Positions 14,300 to 22,052 of a stretch of DNA of 33,535 bases are shown piece after piece (the first letter of the stretch is position 1; each line of letters starts with the position of its first letter). Made by a program: the position numbers and the translations under genes. The stretch spans positions 1-33,535 of the forward strand of contig NZ_JAEMED010000019.1 of assembly GCF_016458205.1 (NCBI RefSeq), given 5' to 3'. The notes below the pieces were generated by a model. The model was not told the DNA's origin. It saw nothing but the letters and a program-made list of their open reading frames with translations, and searched no databases. This stretch comes from Streptococcus sp. 121 (GTDB taxonomy: Bacteria > Bacillota > Bacilli > Lactobacillales > Streptococcaceae).

Positions 14300-14433
14300 G
14301 CCTGAATCGGAAGCTCATTTCCTGAACGGTCATTGAAACGTCCCGGACGGCAAACTCATTTCCTGAACGGTCATTGAAACGTCCTGGACGGCAAACTCAT
14401 TTCCTAAACGGTCATCAAAACGTCCTGAACGGT
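14300..14433. repeat. Array of seven BlpR-like half-sites spaced 20/21 bp
   Basis: Plus-strand half-sites of the form TCCTGAACGGT start at 14300 (degenerate), 14320, 14341, 14361, 14382, 14402 and 14423, so the steps are 20, 21, 20, 21, 20, 21. This equals nearly three copies of a 41-bp tandem unit, i.e. four helical turns, with all sites on one face of the DNA. On the reverse strand they read ACCGTTCAGGA. TATAAAAT follows at about 14288-14281, but no gene starts there before the next BlpR promoter. Confidence 0.75.
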
Positions 14434-14483
14434 ATGCTTCCACGTACGAGTCCAATACTTTACTAAAAGAGAGTATCTTTAGC

Positions 14484-14523
14484 AAAAAATCGTACTTGTA
14501 TTTTCTTTTGTATGGGATAAAAT
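14484..14523 (+). promoter_or_regulatory. Promoter of the VOC gene with shared HxlR-type element
   Basis: AAAAAATCGTACTTGT (14484-14499) is identical to the element at 4814-4829. -35 TTGTAT (14496-14501), 16-bp spacer, -10 TAAAAT (14518-14523). The nearby TACT-N7-AGTA (14461-14475) may be part of the operator. Confidence 0.65.
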
Positions 14524-14556
14524 GATAGATACAGTAAAACATTACAGGAGAAGTCT

Positions 14557-15405
14557 ATGTACAATTCACAATTTGAACTGGGGGCGGTTGCCCTCAATGT
14601 GCGGAATCTGGAACTTCAAAGCCTCTTTTACCAACAAATCCTTGGTCTCAAGGTTTTGACCGAAAGGGCTCAGCAGGTTGAATTGGGAGCTGGCGATAGA
14701 GTCCTCATTCGTCTGTTGAAAACGGAACAGGAAGGAGAGATTGCGGATAGCTACGGTCTTTACCATTTAGCCATTGTTCTTCCGAGTCGTGAGGATTTGG
14801 GAACCATTCTGCGTCATTTTATTGATAATCGGATTCCGCTCCAAGGAGCTAGTGACCATGGCTATAGTGAAGCCATTTATTTAGCGGATACTGAAGGAAA
14901 CGGAATTGAAATTTATCGTGATCTTCCGCAAACAGACTGGGATATTCGCGAAGACGGTCGCATTATCGGAGTGACGGAGCCTATGGATGCGGATACCATT
15001 TATAGTTTAGGTCAGGTAAGCAAGAACGGTTATCAGATGCCTACCGGTAGCCGGATGGGACATGTGCATTTGTCCGTTAAGGAAAGTGAGGCCTCTAGCC
15101 GTTTCTATCAAGAGGTTCTGGCCGTTGAAGATAAATTCTCTATGCCTTCTGCGTCTTGGCTGGCTTCGGGTTCCTATCACCATCACCTCGCTGTCAATGA
15201 GTGGGGTGGTAAAAATCTGAACCTGCGTACCGATGGTCTGCCTGGTCTAGCTTATTACACCGTTGTCTACAGCCAACCCGAACACTATCAAGCCACCATC
15301 GCACGCGCCCAAGCCGCTAATCTCAATCTCGAGCAAGTCGCTAACACCGCAACCTTTGTGGATGTGGACGGGATTAGGACCTTGCTGATTTTAGATGAAG
15401 TATAA
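14557..15405 (+). CDS. Two-domain VOC family protein, CatE-like extradiol dioxygenase type
   Basis: The 282-residue protein consists of two glyoxalase-fold modules. Module 1 (about residues 5-125) has LNVRNLELQSLFYQQILGL, YHLAIVLP and GNGIEIYRD; module 2 (about 165-280) has MGHVHLSVKESEASSRFYQEVL, HHHLAVNEWGG and the closing FVDVDGIRTLLILDE. The histidines and glutamate in these motifs are the expected metal ligands. Relatives such as Bacillus CatE cleave catechols and are controlled by YodB/CatR-type HxlR regulators, which fits the HxlR gene and shared promoter element here. The exact substrate is unknown. Confidence 0.88.
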   Translation: MYNSQFELGAVALNVRNLELQSLFYQQILGLKVLTERAQQVELGAGDRVLIRLLKTEQEGEIADSYGLYHLAIVLPSREDLGTILRHFIDNRIPLQGASDHGYSEAIYLADTEGNGIEIYRDLPQTDWDIREDGRIIGVTEPMDADTIYSLGQVSKNGYQMPTGSRMGHVHLSVKESEASSRFYQEVLAVEDKFSMPSASWLASGSYHHHLAVNEWGGKNLNLRTDGLPGLAYYTVVYSQPEHYQATIARAQAANLNLEQVANTATFVDVDGIRTLLILDEV

Positions 15406-15412
15406 AACAAGA

Positions 15413-15463
15413 TGAAAAGACCTCCAAATAATGGTTACCACACCATTATTTGGAGGTCTTTTG
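15413..15463. terminator. Bidirectional terminator with 17-bp perfect stem
   Basis: 15418-15434 pairs fully with 15443-15459 (core CCTCCAAATAATGG), A's before and T's after. It separates the converging VOC and aldo/keto reductase genes. Confidence 0.92.
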
Positions 15464-15468
15464 CATGA

Positions 15469-16329
15469 TTAATCATTTGCATGAATGTCGTAAGCGCTTA
15501 AGAGATAGTCGCCAATACCCGGTGCGTCCGGGTCGTGTGAGCCTTTGCCCTTGTCTAATGCGCGAATTTCTGCCATTTCTTCAGCTGTTAGTTCAAAGTC
15601 AAAAATGTCCTTGTTAGAAGCCATCCGAGCTTTCTTGGTCGATTTTGGTAAGGCCACAATTCCTTCTTGATTTTCAAATCGTAGGATAATTTGACCAAGG
15701 TCTTTTCCATACTTCTGGGCCAGCGTCGCAATCACCGGTTCCTCAAAAAGAGATTGGTTCCCTTGGCCAAGCGGTGCCCAAGCTTCAATCACAACTTGAT
15801 CCTTCGCCAATAGGGCGCGCAGTTCTTTTTGTTGGAAATAGGGATTAAACTCCACTTGGTTCACGGCTGGAACTGTTGCAAAATGAGGAACGAACTGATT
15901 CCAGTATTTTGGGGTAAAGTTGGAAACGCCAATCGATTTGATTTTTCCCTCTGCTTGCGCTTCTTCCAAAGCCTTCCAGGCTTCCTCAACCCGACCGTAT
16001 GGTTGGTGCAAGAGGTACAAGTCCAAATAATCCAAGCCCATTTTTTCAAGGGTGGTGTCAATCGTAGCCTTGGCTGTCTCATAGGCAAAGTCCTGAATCC
16101 AGAGTTTACTTGTCACAAAGATCTCTTCTCGTGGAATTCCAGAGTCTTTGATGGCTTGACCGACTTCTGCTTCATTAAAATACGCTTGAGCCGTATCGAT
16201 ATGACGATAGCCGACTTCCAAAGCCTCTTTCACGGCTGTATAGGTAGAACCATCTGCAGGAATTTGGAACACCCCGAAGCCAATGGCTGGGATTGTGTTT
16301 CCGTCGTTTAATAATACTGTTTGTGTCAT
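15469..16329 (-). CDS. Aldo/keto reductase, 2,5-diketo-D-gluconate reductase-like
   Basis: The 286-residue NADPH-dependent carbonyl reductase has its tetrad in DTAQAYFNE, FVTSKLW and LYLLHQP, with SIGVSNFTPKYW and the cofactor loop ALPKSTKKARMASNKDIFDF. It is homologous to the protein at 10410-11276 but clearly diverged, so these are old paralogues rather than a recent duplication. A TATAAT box (16363-16358) lies 29 bp before the ATG. No neighbour is co-transcribed. Confidence 0.92.
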   Translation of the reverse strand: MTQTVLLNDGNTIPAIGFGVFQIPADGSTYTAVKEALEVGYRHIDTAQAYFNEAEVGQAIKDSGIPREEIFVTSKLWIQDFAYETAKATIDTTLEKMGLDYLDLYLLHQPYGRVEEAWKALEEAQAEGKIKSIGVSNFTPKYWNQFVPHFATVPAVNQVEFNPYFQQKELRALLAKDQVVIEAWAPLGQGNQSLFEEPVIATLAQKYGKDLGQIILRFENQEGIVALPKSTKKARMASNKDIFDFELTAEEMAEIRALDKGKGSHDPDAPGIGDYLLSAYDIHAND

Positions 16330-16449
16330 GTTCTATACCTCTTTCACTTGATGTATCTATTATATCCCTGTTTCCAGGCCATGCATAATGCAAATACCGC
16401 AAGGTACTATCCACTTTTTGCATACCCGTGGTCATGAACCAGCGCTTTC

Positions 16450-17235
16450 TTAAGACCCCGCACTCTCATAAGCATCTAAGCCCTTATTCCATATTTTTAA
16501 AGATAGGAAAAAGAAGAATAAAGAAATCAAAAGGAGGCCGCCTATGTTAAACCAAGCATTGGTCCCATTTAAAAAATAGCTAGCGGGATAATAGGCGGTG
16601 AAGGCAAAGGGAACCACGAAGGAGATGAACCAGCGGAAAAGCGAGTTATAGATAGCCAGCGGGTATTTGGCAAAATCATTAAACATATAAAAGATATAAA
16701 TAACGGCCCCTGATTGCTTGGTCCAGAAAGAAATCGAAGCGGTCGCAATTTTCAAGGAGGTATAAATTAAGGTTGAAAAAGGAATACTGAGAACAAAGAG
16801 AAACATCTTGGTTCCAGTCCACGAAATACTTGGAGCCGTTGTTGACAACAATAGGATTCCGACCAACAATTCTCCCAAGGCATCCACTTGGAATTTCTCT
16901 ACCAAAATATGAAAGATGGGATTTAGCGGCCGCGTTAAATACTTATCAAATTCACCCCTACGAACCATCCGTAGTCCCAAATTCCACAAATTGTCAAAAA
17001 ACAGATGATCAATCCCCTTGGGAATCAAAGAAAAACCATAGATAAAGGCTACTTGCTGGAAAGTCCAGCCCTCAAGGGAAGGAATAAACTGAAATAAGAC
17101 CTGAAGAAAGAAGATATTTAGGCCTTGTGTTAAAAACACTCCTAGAATGCCAATCAAAAAATCGGCCTTGTATTCCATCATTTGCTTGAGATACTGCCTG
17201 ATAAAAATCAAATGCATACGCTGATATTTCCTCAT
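16450..17235 (-). CDS. ABC-2 type exporter permease (COG3694-like)
   Basis: This 261-residue integral membrane protein has about six helices. It begins with a short cytoplasmic HLIFIRQYLKQMMEYKADF and contains the family-typical GLRMVRRGEFDKYLTRPLNPIF. It is the last gene of a three-gene operon (ATPase, permease, permease) with a 1-bp gap to the preceding permease gene. The pair resembles the COG4586/COG4587/COG3694 exporters of Gram-positive bacteria; the substrate is unknown. Confidence 0.88.
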   Translation of the reverse strand: MRKYQRMHLIFIRQYLKQMMEYKADFLIGILGVFLTQGLNIFFLQVLFQFIPSLEGWTFQQVAFIYGFSLIPKGIDHLFFDNLWNLGLRMVRRGEFDKYLTRPLNPIFHILVEKFQVDALGELLVGILLLSTTAPSISWTGTKMFLFVLSIPFSTLIYTSLKIATASISFWTKQSGAVIYIFYMFNDFAKYPLAIYNSLFRWFISFVVPFAFTAYYPASYFLNGTNAWFNIGGLLLISLFFFFLSLKIWNKGLDAYESAGS

Positions 17236-17236
17236 C

Positions 17237-18055
17237 CTAACCTCCTTGGATTGTAATATGAGATTGGATGCGTTTCCAAATCAATTGAGAACAAGCAACC
17301 ATGACCAAGAGCCAAAAGACCTGCAAGGAGCAAGCTATAAGCATTTGTTCCAGTGTATATTTACCAAGTAGAATCATCACAGGAGTGTAAACCAAGGATG
17401 AAAATGGTAGGATTTGGAGCACATCTGCTAAAAGGGGAGGTAAAAAAGCCAATGGAAGCAGCCCGCCTGACAAAAAAGCTACCAAAGAATCCTTCAAAAG
17501 ATTAGTTCCCCATAGATTCTTTAAAACAAAGGCTGAAAAACCAAAACACAAATTAAAGTAAAAATGAATCAGAAAGGCCAAAGCAAGACTGAACAGGTAA
17601 ACAAAGCTTACCAGTAAAACCTGAAAGAAAGGCGTTCCGGCTAACAGTTTGGTCACAGCCACCAAAGCCATGAAAGGAAAGCCAATCGTCATCAAGAGAA
17701 TCCACTTGCTTCCAAGTTCCGTAAAAAGAAAGGAGGTCGCAAAGTGAACAGGCCGAAGCAAGCGCATCACAATCGAGCCTTCTCGCACTTCTTCCCCAAT
17801 CATAAAATAAGAATCGGATTTGATCAGTAGAGTTGTCACAAAACTCATCAGAATATAGAAGGTCATATCGGTTCGATCAAAACCTCGAATCAGAGCCTGT
17901 GAGGATGAATCAAAGACAGCCTTCCACAAATAAAAAGCGACAAAGGCTCCCATAACATCCCCAATACGCCAGAGGAAAAAATGAAGCCGATAGGTAATCA
18001 TCTCCTGCATGCCCGCACTGATAAAGGGTTTATAGCGTCTCCACAATTTAGTCAT
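17237..18055 (-). CDS. ABC-2 type exporter permease (COG4587-like)
   Basis: The 272-residue membrane protein has six predicted helices. The cytoplasmic segment SYFMIGEEVREGSIVMRLLRPVHF carries the 'EG-x-hh-x-x-LLRPV' motif shared with its partner permease. The start at 18055 lies one base beyond the ATPase stop codon, with AGGAG inside the ATPase 3' end, so translation is coupled; an upstream in-frame ATG is inside the ATPase gene and is rejected. It probably forms a heterodimeric channel with the next gene product. Confidence 0.88.
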   Translation of the reverse strand: MTKLWRRYKPFISAGMQEMITYRLHFFLWRIGDVMGAFVAFYLWKAVFDSSSQALIRGFDRTDMTFYILMSFVTTLLIKSDSYFMIGEEVREGSIVMRLLRPVHFATSFLFTELGSKWILLMTIGFPFMALVAVTKLLAGTPFFQVLLVSFVYLFSLALAFLIHFYFNLCFGFSAFVLKNLWGTNLLKDSLVAFLSGGLLPLAFLPPLLADVLQILPFSSLVYTPVMILLGKYTLEQMLIACSLQVFWLLVMVACSQLIWKRIQSHITIQGG

Positions 18056-18056
18056 G

Positions 18057-19049
18057 CTAGAGCTCCTTTCGATAGAAGCGACGAACAATCTCTTCAATGC
18101 CCGTGTCCGCCATTTTCAAGTCTCGAACCGCAAAATCAGAGAAGGTAGCTTGAATCAAATCTGCTGTTTGGTACCGCGAACTGTCATACTGTATATTCAA
18201 GACCAAATCCGCTCGATCAACCTGAATATCCGGAAGCCCTACAAACCTCGATTGCTTTTCGGCTTGTCCCGGGTAGAGTTCAAAGGTCAAGTTTTTGATT
18301 TTTCCAAACTTCTCCTTGAGTTGATGGACTGTCCCATCAAAAATTTCCTCCCCCTTATCAATCATAAAAATTCGGTCACACAGTTGCTCAATATCGCTCA
18401 AATCGTGGGTTGTTAAGAGAATGGTGGTCCCTTCTTCTTGGTTAATTTGAGTGATGGCCTGACGAATATTGTCTTTGACAGAGACATCCAAGCCAATGGT
18501 CGGTTCATCCAAAAAAAGCACTTGCGGATTGTGCAGTAAGGAAGCCGCAATATCCGCCCGCATCCGTTGACCTAAGGACAGGGTCCGAACCGGATCCTTG
18601 ATAAATTCTTTTAAGTCTAGGACTTCATTTAAGAAATCCATCCGTTTATGAAAGGCTGCATCCGGTACGTCATAGATTTCCTTTAATACCGTATAGGTTT
18701 CCTGCAGGGCCAGGTCCCACCAGAGCTGCGTCCGCTGACCAAAGACAACCCCAATGTCCCTCACATACTTTTCTCGATCTTCTTGAGGGATTTTTCCATT
18801 GATGCGGCAATAACCAGATTTCGGTTTTAAAATCCCCGTTAGCATTTTTATGGTCGTGGATTTCCCTGCACCATTAGCCCCAATAAAGCCAAAAATTTGC
18901 CCCTTGGGTACCTCGAAAGTTAGACCCTTAACCGCCTCAAACACCTCTTTTTCGGGTTTTACCAAGGAACGAATCGCACCTTTTAGCCCAGGTTCTTTGA
19001 TCGTCTTGACAAACTCTTTTCGCAAGTCCACTACTTCTATCATGGTCAT
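18057..19049 (-). CDS. ABC exporter ATP-binding protein (COG4586-like)
   Basis: The 330-residue ATPase has Walker A GANGAGKST (57-65), Q-loop FGQRTQLWWDL, signature LSLGQRMR, Walker B LFLDEP and the H-loop TTHDL. The FGQRTQLWWDL and 'PGLKGAIRSLVKPEKE' segments are typical of the COG4586 group rather than generic drug ATPases. A C-terminal extension (from about 250) may regulate the cycle. GGGAGG precedes the ATG. It is the first gene of the exporter operon. Confidence 0.92.
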   Translation of the reverse strand: MTMIEVVDLRKEFVKTIKEPGLKGAIRSLVKPEKEVFEAVKGLTFEVPKGQIFGFIGANGAGKSTTIKMLTGILKPKSGYCRINGKIPQEDREKYVRDIGVVFGQRTQLWWDLALQETYTVLKEIYDVPDAAFHKRMDFLNEVLDLKEFIKDPVRTLSLGQRMRADIAASLLHNPQVLFLDEPTIGLDVSVKDNIRQAITQINQEEGTTILLTTHDLSDIEQLCDRIFMIDKGEEIFDGTVHQLKEKFGKIKNLTFELYPGQAEKQSRFVGLPDIQVDRADLVLNIQYDSSRYQTADLIQATFSDFAVRDLKMADTGIEEIVRRFYRKEL

Positions 19050-19258
19050 GGCACACCTCCCTTAAACGCAAATCAAATACTCCAAAAATCAATCTTTAAC
19101 GAGGAAATGAGTCGCAGACAGTTCTGAGAGGGGGTTTGAGCTTACTGAAGTGGCAGAGATAAAAGTCCCACCCCCGACCTGACAACCGTTAAAAAGATTT
19201 TTGAAGAATCTATTTTTATGAAAACGTTTCCTCTTTTTCCAGTATACCCCTTTTATCA

Positions 19259-19295
19259 CGAAAAATACACTAGAATGACAAAGTTTCTAGTGTAT
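19259..19295 (-). terminator. Terminator after the double-ABM gene
   Basis: ATACACTAGAA/TTCTAGTGTAT (19265-19275, 19285-19295), T-run on the reverse strand. The remaining part of 19050-19258 holds no gene; GAGTCGCAGACAGT at about 19110 matches the core of the RUP-like element and may be a decayed scrap of one. Confidence 0.85.
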
Positions 19296-19302
19296 CCTTT
19301 CC

Positions 19303-19947
19303 TTATCTTAGTTTTCCTTGACTCATGCTGGCGTCATTGATCAGGTCTATGAGCTGTTTATCGACCACCAAGTCTTGGGTCTCTGCCAAATAGGTTTGAA
19401 AATGCTCAGTCTGACGATGTGCTTGATAGGCTTCAGGACTGGCATAGACTTCAAAGAAATACCAAACTTGTGGCTGCTCACGATCCTTGACCGCATACAT
19501 AGCCAGGACTCCCTCCTCCTCTTGCAAGGAGGTTTTCATGTTTTTCAAGACACTTTTTTCAAAAGCGGAAGCCCCTGCCTCTGTCACTTCAACCTGGGCA
19601 AACTTCAACTCCAAATGTCCAGCACCAATCCAAATTTCAGAAGGTAGTTTTTCCCTCAAAAAGATTGGTTCTACAGGAATAGCTCTACGCTCTGTCAAAT
19701 AAGGCCCAGCTTCCTGGCTATAGCGCATAAACTGTTCGGAGGCACGATGGATTTCATAATGATCACTATCCTGGTACACCTCGCAGACCACATATGAACC
19801 CGGTTGCTCCTTGCGCTCTGCTACAAACATGGCCAGAGTCCCAGGCTCGACACGGTGAGAGGTCTCTAAGTTGTAAACACCCACTTCATGCAAGAGCGCT
19901 TGATGTTCCTGATCTGTAGCAATACTAAATAAGTTTACTCGAACCAT
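19303..19947 (-). CDS. Tandem ABM (antibiotic biosynthesis monooxygenase-like) domain protein
   Basis: The 214-residue protein contains two similar dimeric ferredoxin-like ABM modules: MFVAERKEQPGSYVVCEVYQDSDHYEIHRASEQF (about 39-73) and MYAVKDREQPQVWYFFEVYASPEAYQAHRQTEHF (about 149-183). ABM proteins such as YgiN act on quinols or haem without cofactors, usually as dimers; this fusion makes the dimer within one chain. It starts one base after the amidohydrolase stop, with its AGGAGG site inside that gene, so the two are translated as a unit. The reaction is not assignable. Confidence 0.85.
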   Translation of the reverse strand: MVRVNLFSIATDQEHQALLHEVGVYNLETSHRVEPGTLAMFVAERKEQPGSYVVCEVYQDSDHYEIHRASEQFMRYSQEAGPYLTERRAIPVEPIFLREKLPSEIWIGAGHLELKFAQVEVTEAGASAFEKSVLKNMKTSLQEEEGVLAMYAVKDREQPQVWYFFEVYASPEAYQAHRQTEHFQTYLAETQDLVVDKQLIDLINDASMSQGKLR

Positions 19948-19948
19948 G

Positions 19949-20857
19949 TTATCCTCCTATTAATTTCTTGAAATTTTCAGCAAAAATGGCATCCTTATCC
20001 TGGTCGGAAATCGGCAACTGGTTGATGGCCTCCACAATCACTTCTGTCGCCCCAGCCGGTGCGATGCCAAGAGGGGCGTCCGTACCAAAGAGGACCTGGT
20101 CTGCACCAAAGTACTCCAGCGTCAACTCAAGGGCCTTGGGATTTCCCAGAATGGCCGTATCGACATAGAACTTGTGGAAATCTGCAGCTTGCTCCGGCGG
20201 TAAAATATGCTGAATCCGCTCGCCAAAGAAAGGCACCATCGCTCCCGCATGATGGACAATCACTTTCAAATCAGGAAAATCCTGGAAGATGCCAGCTTGG
20301 ACCAGCTGCAGCATGGCCTGGGTCAATTCGTATTCCCAAGAAAAGACGATATTGTTATCCGGCTTGCGCTCATCAAAAATCGGATGCAGCCAAATGGGCA
20401 AGCCCAAGCGATGACAGGTTTCAAAGACAATCCGATAAGAAGAATCTGCAATCGACTTGCCCAAGGCGCGTGTGAACAACTGAATTCCTACCAGTTGCTC
20501 AGACTCCGCAACCTCCTCCAGTATCTTCACAGCCTCCTCGAGATTGTTCATCGGAACCATGGCCACACCTGCCGGATACAGGTCAGACTGACTGACCACA
20601 AGATCTGCCAATTCCGCATTGGCTTCCCGACAGAGGGCTGCCGCCTGATTCGGATCGACATAGTCTTCCGGATTAACATTGACATAAGAAATGACTTGCT
20701 GGGTTTCCCCATCCCACAACTGCCGTCGCTGCTCCAAATCCGTTAACAATGGATGTTGGATAAACGGGAAAATTTCCGGCAATTTTGGATTAATCTCCAA
20801 CATTTTCTGATAAAAATTGGGCAATAAAACATGGGCAAATACATCAATTTTAGACAT
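19949..20857 (-). CDS. Amidohydrolase-2 family protein (ACMSD-like)
   Basis: This 302-residue TIM-barrel protein of the amidohydrolase_2 group includes decarboxylases such as ACMSD. Metal-site elements seen are LPIWLHPIFD, KVIVHHAGAMVPFF and VLFGTDAPLG. The usual HxH at the first strand is FAH here (IDVFAHVLLP, Phe at residue 7 from the chosen start), so the first metal-binding histidine is absent. The ATG at 20857 lies 5 bases after AGGAG; a GTG one codon upstream is less likely. It is paired with the double-ABM gene, suggesting a small aromatic-compound pathway. Confidence 0.85.
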   Translation of the reverse strand: MSKIDVFAHVLLPNFYQKMLEINPKLPEIFPFIQHPLLTDLEQRRQLWDGETQQVISYVNVNPEDYVDPNQAAALCREANAELADLVVSQSDLYPAGVAMVPMNNLEEAVKILEEVAESEQLVGIQLFTRALGKSIADSSYRIVFETCHRLGLPIWLHPIFDERKPDNNIVFSWEYELTQAMLQLVQAGIFQDFPDLKVIVHHAGAMVPFFGERIQHILPPEQAADFHKFYVDTAILGNPKALELTLEYFGADQVLFGTDAPLGIAPAGATEVIVEAINQLPISDQDKDAIFAENFKKLIGG

Positions 20858-20874
20858 CACGTCTCCTAATCCTA

Positions 20875-21545
20875 TTATTTTACAAAATGACGTTTGAACA
20901 ATTGGTGACTCTTAATATTTCCTAAAGCATCCTTCTCACCCCAGATCTGTAACTCCCAAGGATAGTAAAAACGACTCTTATAGTCTTTTAGTTTGATTTT
21001 AGTACAAGGCAGCGAGTCGCAGACAGTACTGAAGTACGGCAAGACGAGCTAACACAGTAATAAAAGATAAACTAAAAGAGTATGTTTTTGAAGTAGATGT
21101 GAATTCCTACATAGCCATCAACATCCCTAAAATCCCAATTTTTTAAGCCACATTCTTCTTTCCAAGAATCTAATCGTTCTAAAACCTCCCGAATTTGTTC
21201 AGAATTTAAAACGATTCTAGCACAAAATATATCATGTAGAATATTGTTAACAGGGCATTGAGTCTGGCGAGCTTGAAATCGCTCAATTTTATCCAAGATA
21301 GACTCAGCCGTTTTTACCCTGTAATAATAATTGATATCTTTTAGATTTACAAAATACAAATAATCATTAATGGATTCGTGTAAATTCAAGCGATAGGATA
21401 GAATAGGTGCAATAGGAACCTTTGAAAACGTCTGGGATAAATTTACTTTTTCAACTTTTCCCTTCTCAAAATAGTCTTGAGAATATTCCAAGTGAATCCG
21501 ATTCATTTCATCAATCAAACGTTGGAGCTTTTCAGTGGGGCTTTT
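20875..21545 (-). pseudogene. RelA/SpoT-domain gene split by a RUP-like element and lacking its 5' end
   Basis: The reverse strand reads EKLQRLIDEMNRIHLEYSQD ... YRVKTAESILDKIERFQ ... IFCARIVLNSEQI ... NWDFRDVDGYVGIHIYFKN up to 21083. Beyond the miniature element the C-terminus resumes with KSRFYYPWELQIWGEKDALG ... LFKRHFVK and stops at 20875. These are RelA/SpoT nucleotidyltransferase motifs (AESILDKI, DGY-x-GIH, PWELQIW). The 5' side runs into stop codons exactly at the 27-bp repeat, so the start was also lost. It was probably a small alarmone synthetase-like or toxin-like protein. Confidence 0.75.
20979..21082. repeat. RUP-like miniature element, copy 3 (inverted)
   Basis: 104 bp, opposite in orientation to copies 1 and 2. 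It keeps the terminal repeats (TATAGTCTTTTAGTTTG and TAAACTAAAAGAGTA). It sits between the two coding halves of the RelA/SpoT-domain gene and supplies a stop codon (21074-21072) to the upstream half. Confidence 0.82.
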
Positions 21546-21569
21546 TCATCAATTGGAAACTCTATTATT
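21543..21569. repeat. 27-bp direct repeat, left copy
   Basis: TTTTCATCAATTGG... is identical over 27 bp to 23909-23935 beside rplL. It contains most of the stop codon of the third HxlR gene, and the preceding GTGGGGC resembles an arm of the rplL terminator. Confidence 0.8.
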
Positions 21570-21930
21570 AAGGTTGTTTTTTCATATGCTCTTGTCCCCA
21601 TACGAAGAGTGCCTCTAGCGTAAAAACCAGATTCAGTCCTAGTTCAGTAAGGTGATAACTAACTGATGGAGGAATTGTTCCGTAGTCCTTTCTTGTCAAA
21701 AGTCCAGCTTCCTCTAATTCACGTAAACTTTTTGTCAACATCGTATTGGTTATATTACCAACTTTTCGCTTAAGTTGATTATAATGAAGGCCGTCTTCCA
21801 GCATTAATTGCCAAAGAATTGGTACCTTCCATTTGCTTCCTATAATTTTCATTGAATAAAGAATGGGACATTCCCCGGTGAAACTAACATTCAATTGGCT
21901 GATTTTCTCTTGCGCAGTCTTTAAATCCAT
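21568..21930 (-). CDS. HxlR-family transcriptional regulator (third of three)
   Basis: The 120-residue winged-helix protein has a longer N-terminus than the other two (MDLKTAQEKISQLNVSFTGE), then CPILYSMKIIGSKWKVPILW with the family cysteine at 21, NTMLTKSLRELEEAGL and PPSVSYHLTELG. GAGGTAA lies just before the ATG. It is divergent from a ruined nitroreductase gene, a classic HxlR-family target. Its last codons border the 27-bp repeat also found at the rplL end. Confidence 0.9.
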   Translation of the reverse strand: MDLKTAQEKISQLNVSFTGECPILYSMKIIGSKWKVPILWQLMLEDGLHYNQLKRKVGNITNTMLTKSLRELEEAGLLTRKDYGTIPPSVSYHLTELGLNLVFTLEALFVWGQEHMKKQP

Positions 21931-21960
21931 ATTATTACCTCACAATAGTTTTAGGGAAGA

Positions 21961-22002
21961 AAAAAATGCGTACTTATTTTTCTCTTTTCACATTGCTATT
22001 CT
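21961..22002 (+). promoter_or_regulatory. Promoter region of the nitroreductase remnant with the third HxlR-type element
   Basis: AAAAAATGCGTACTTAT (21961-21977) differs from the element at 4814 and 14484 by one inserted G and one substitution. By the same layout, -35 TTATTT (21974-21979) and -10 TATTCT (21997-22002) are 17 bp apart; TATAAT also occurs at 22002-22007. Confidence 0.55.
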
Positions 22003-22052
22003 ATAATTATTAAAAAAAATGTCAACTATTTGATTAAAAAAGGGGGATAACT

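Noticed and set aside
14300-14433. CRISPR-like array of short repeats
   Set aside because: The spacing sequences are themselves repeated and the half-sites match nearby BlpR-type boxes; no cas genes are present.
15829-16311. 160-codon plus-strand frame opposite an aldo/keto reductase
   Set aside because: A shadow frame; the reverse strand holds all catalytic motifs of the reductase.
20207-20746. 179-codon plus-strand frame opposite the amidohydrolase
   Set aside because: A shadow of the amidohydrolase gene; no ribosome site and no recognisable family.
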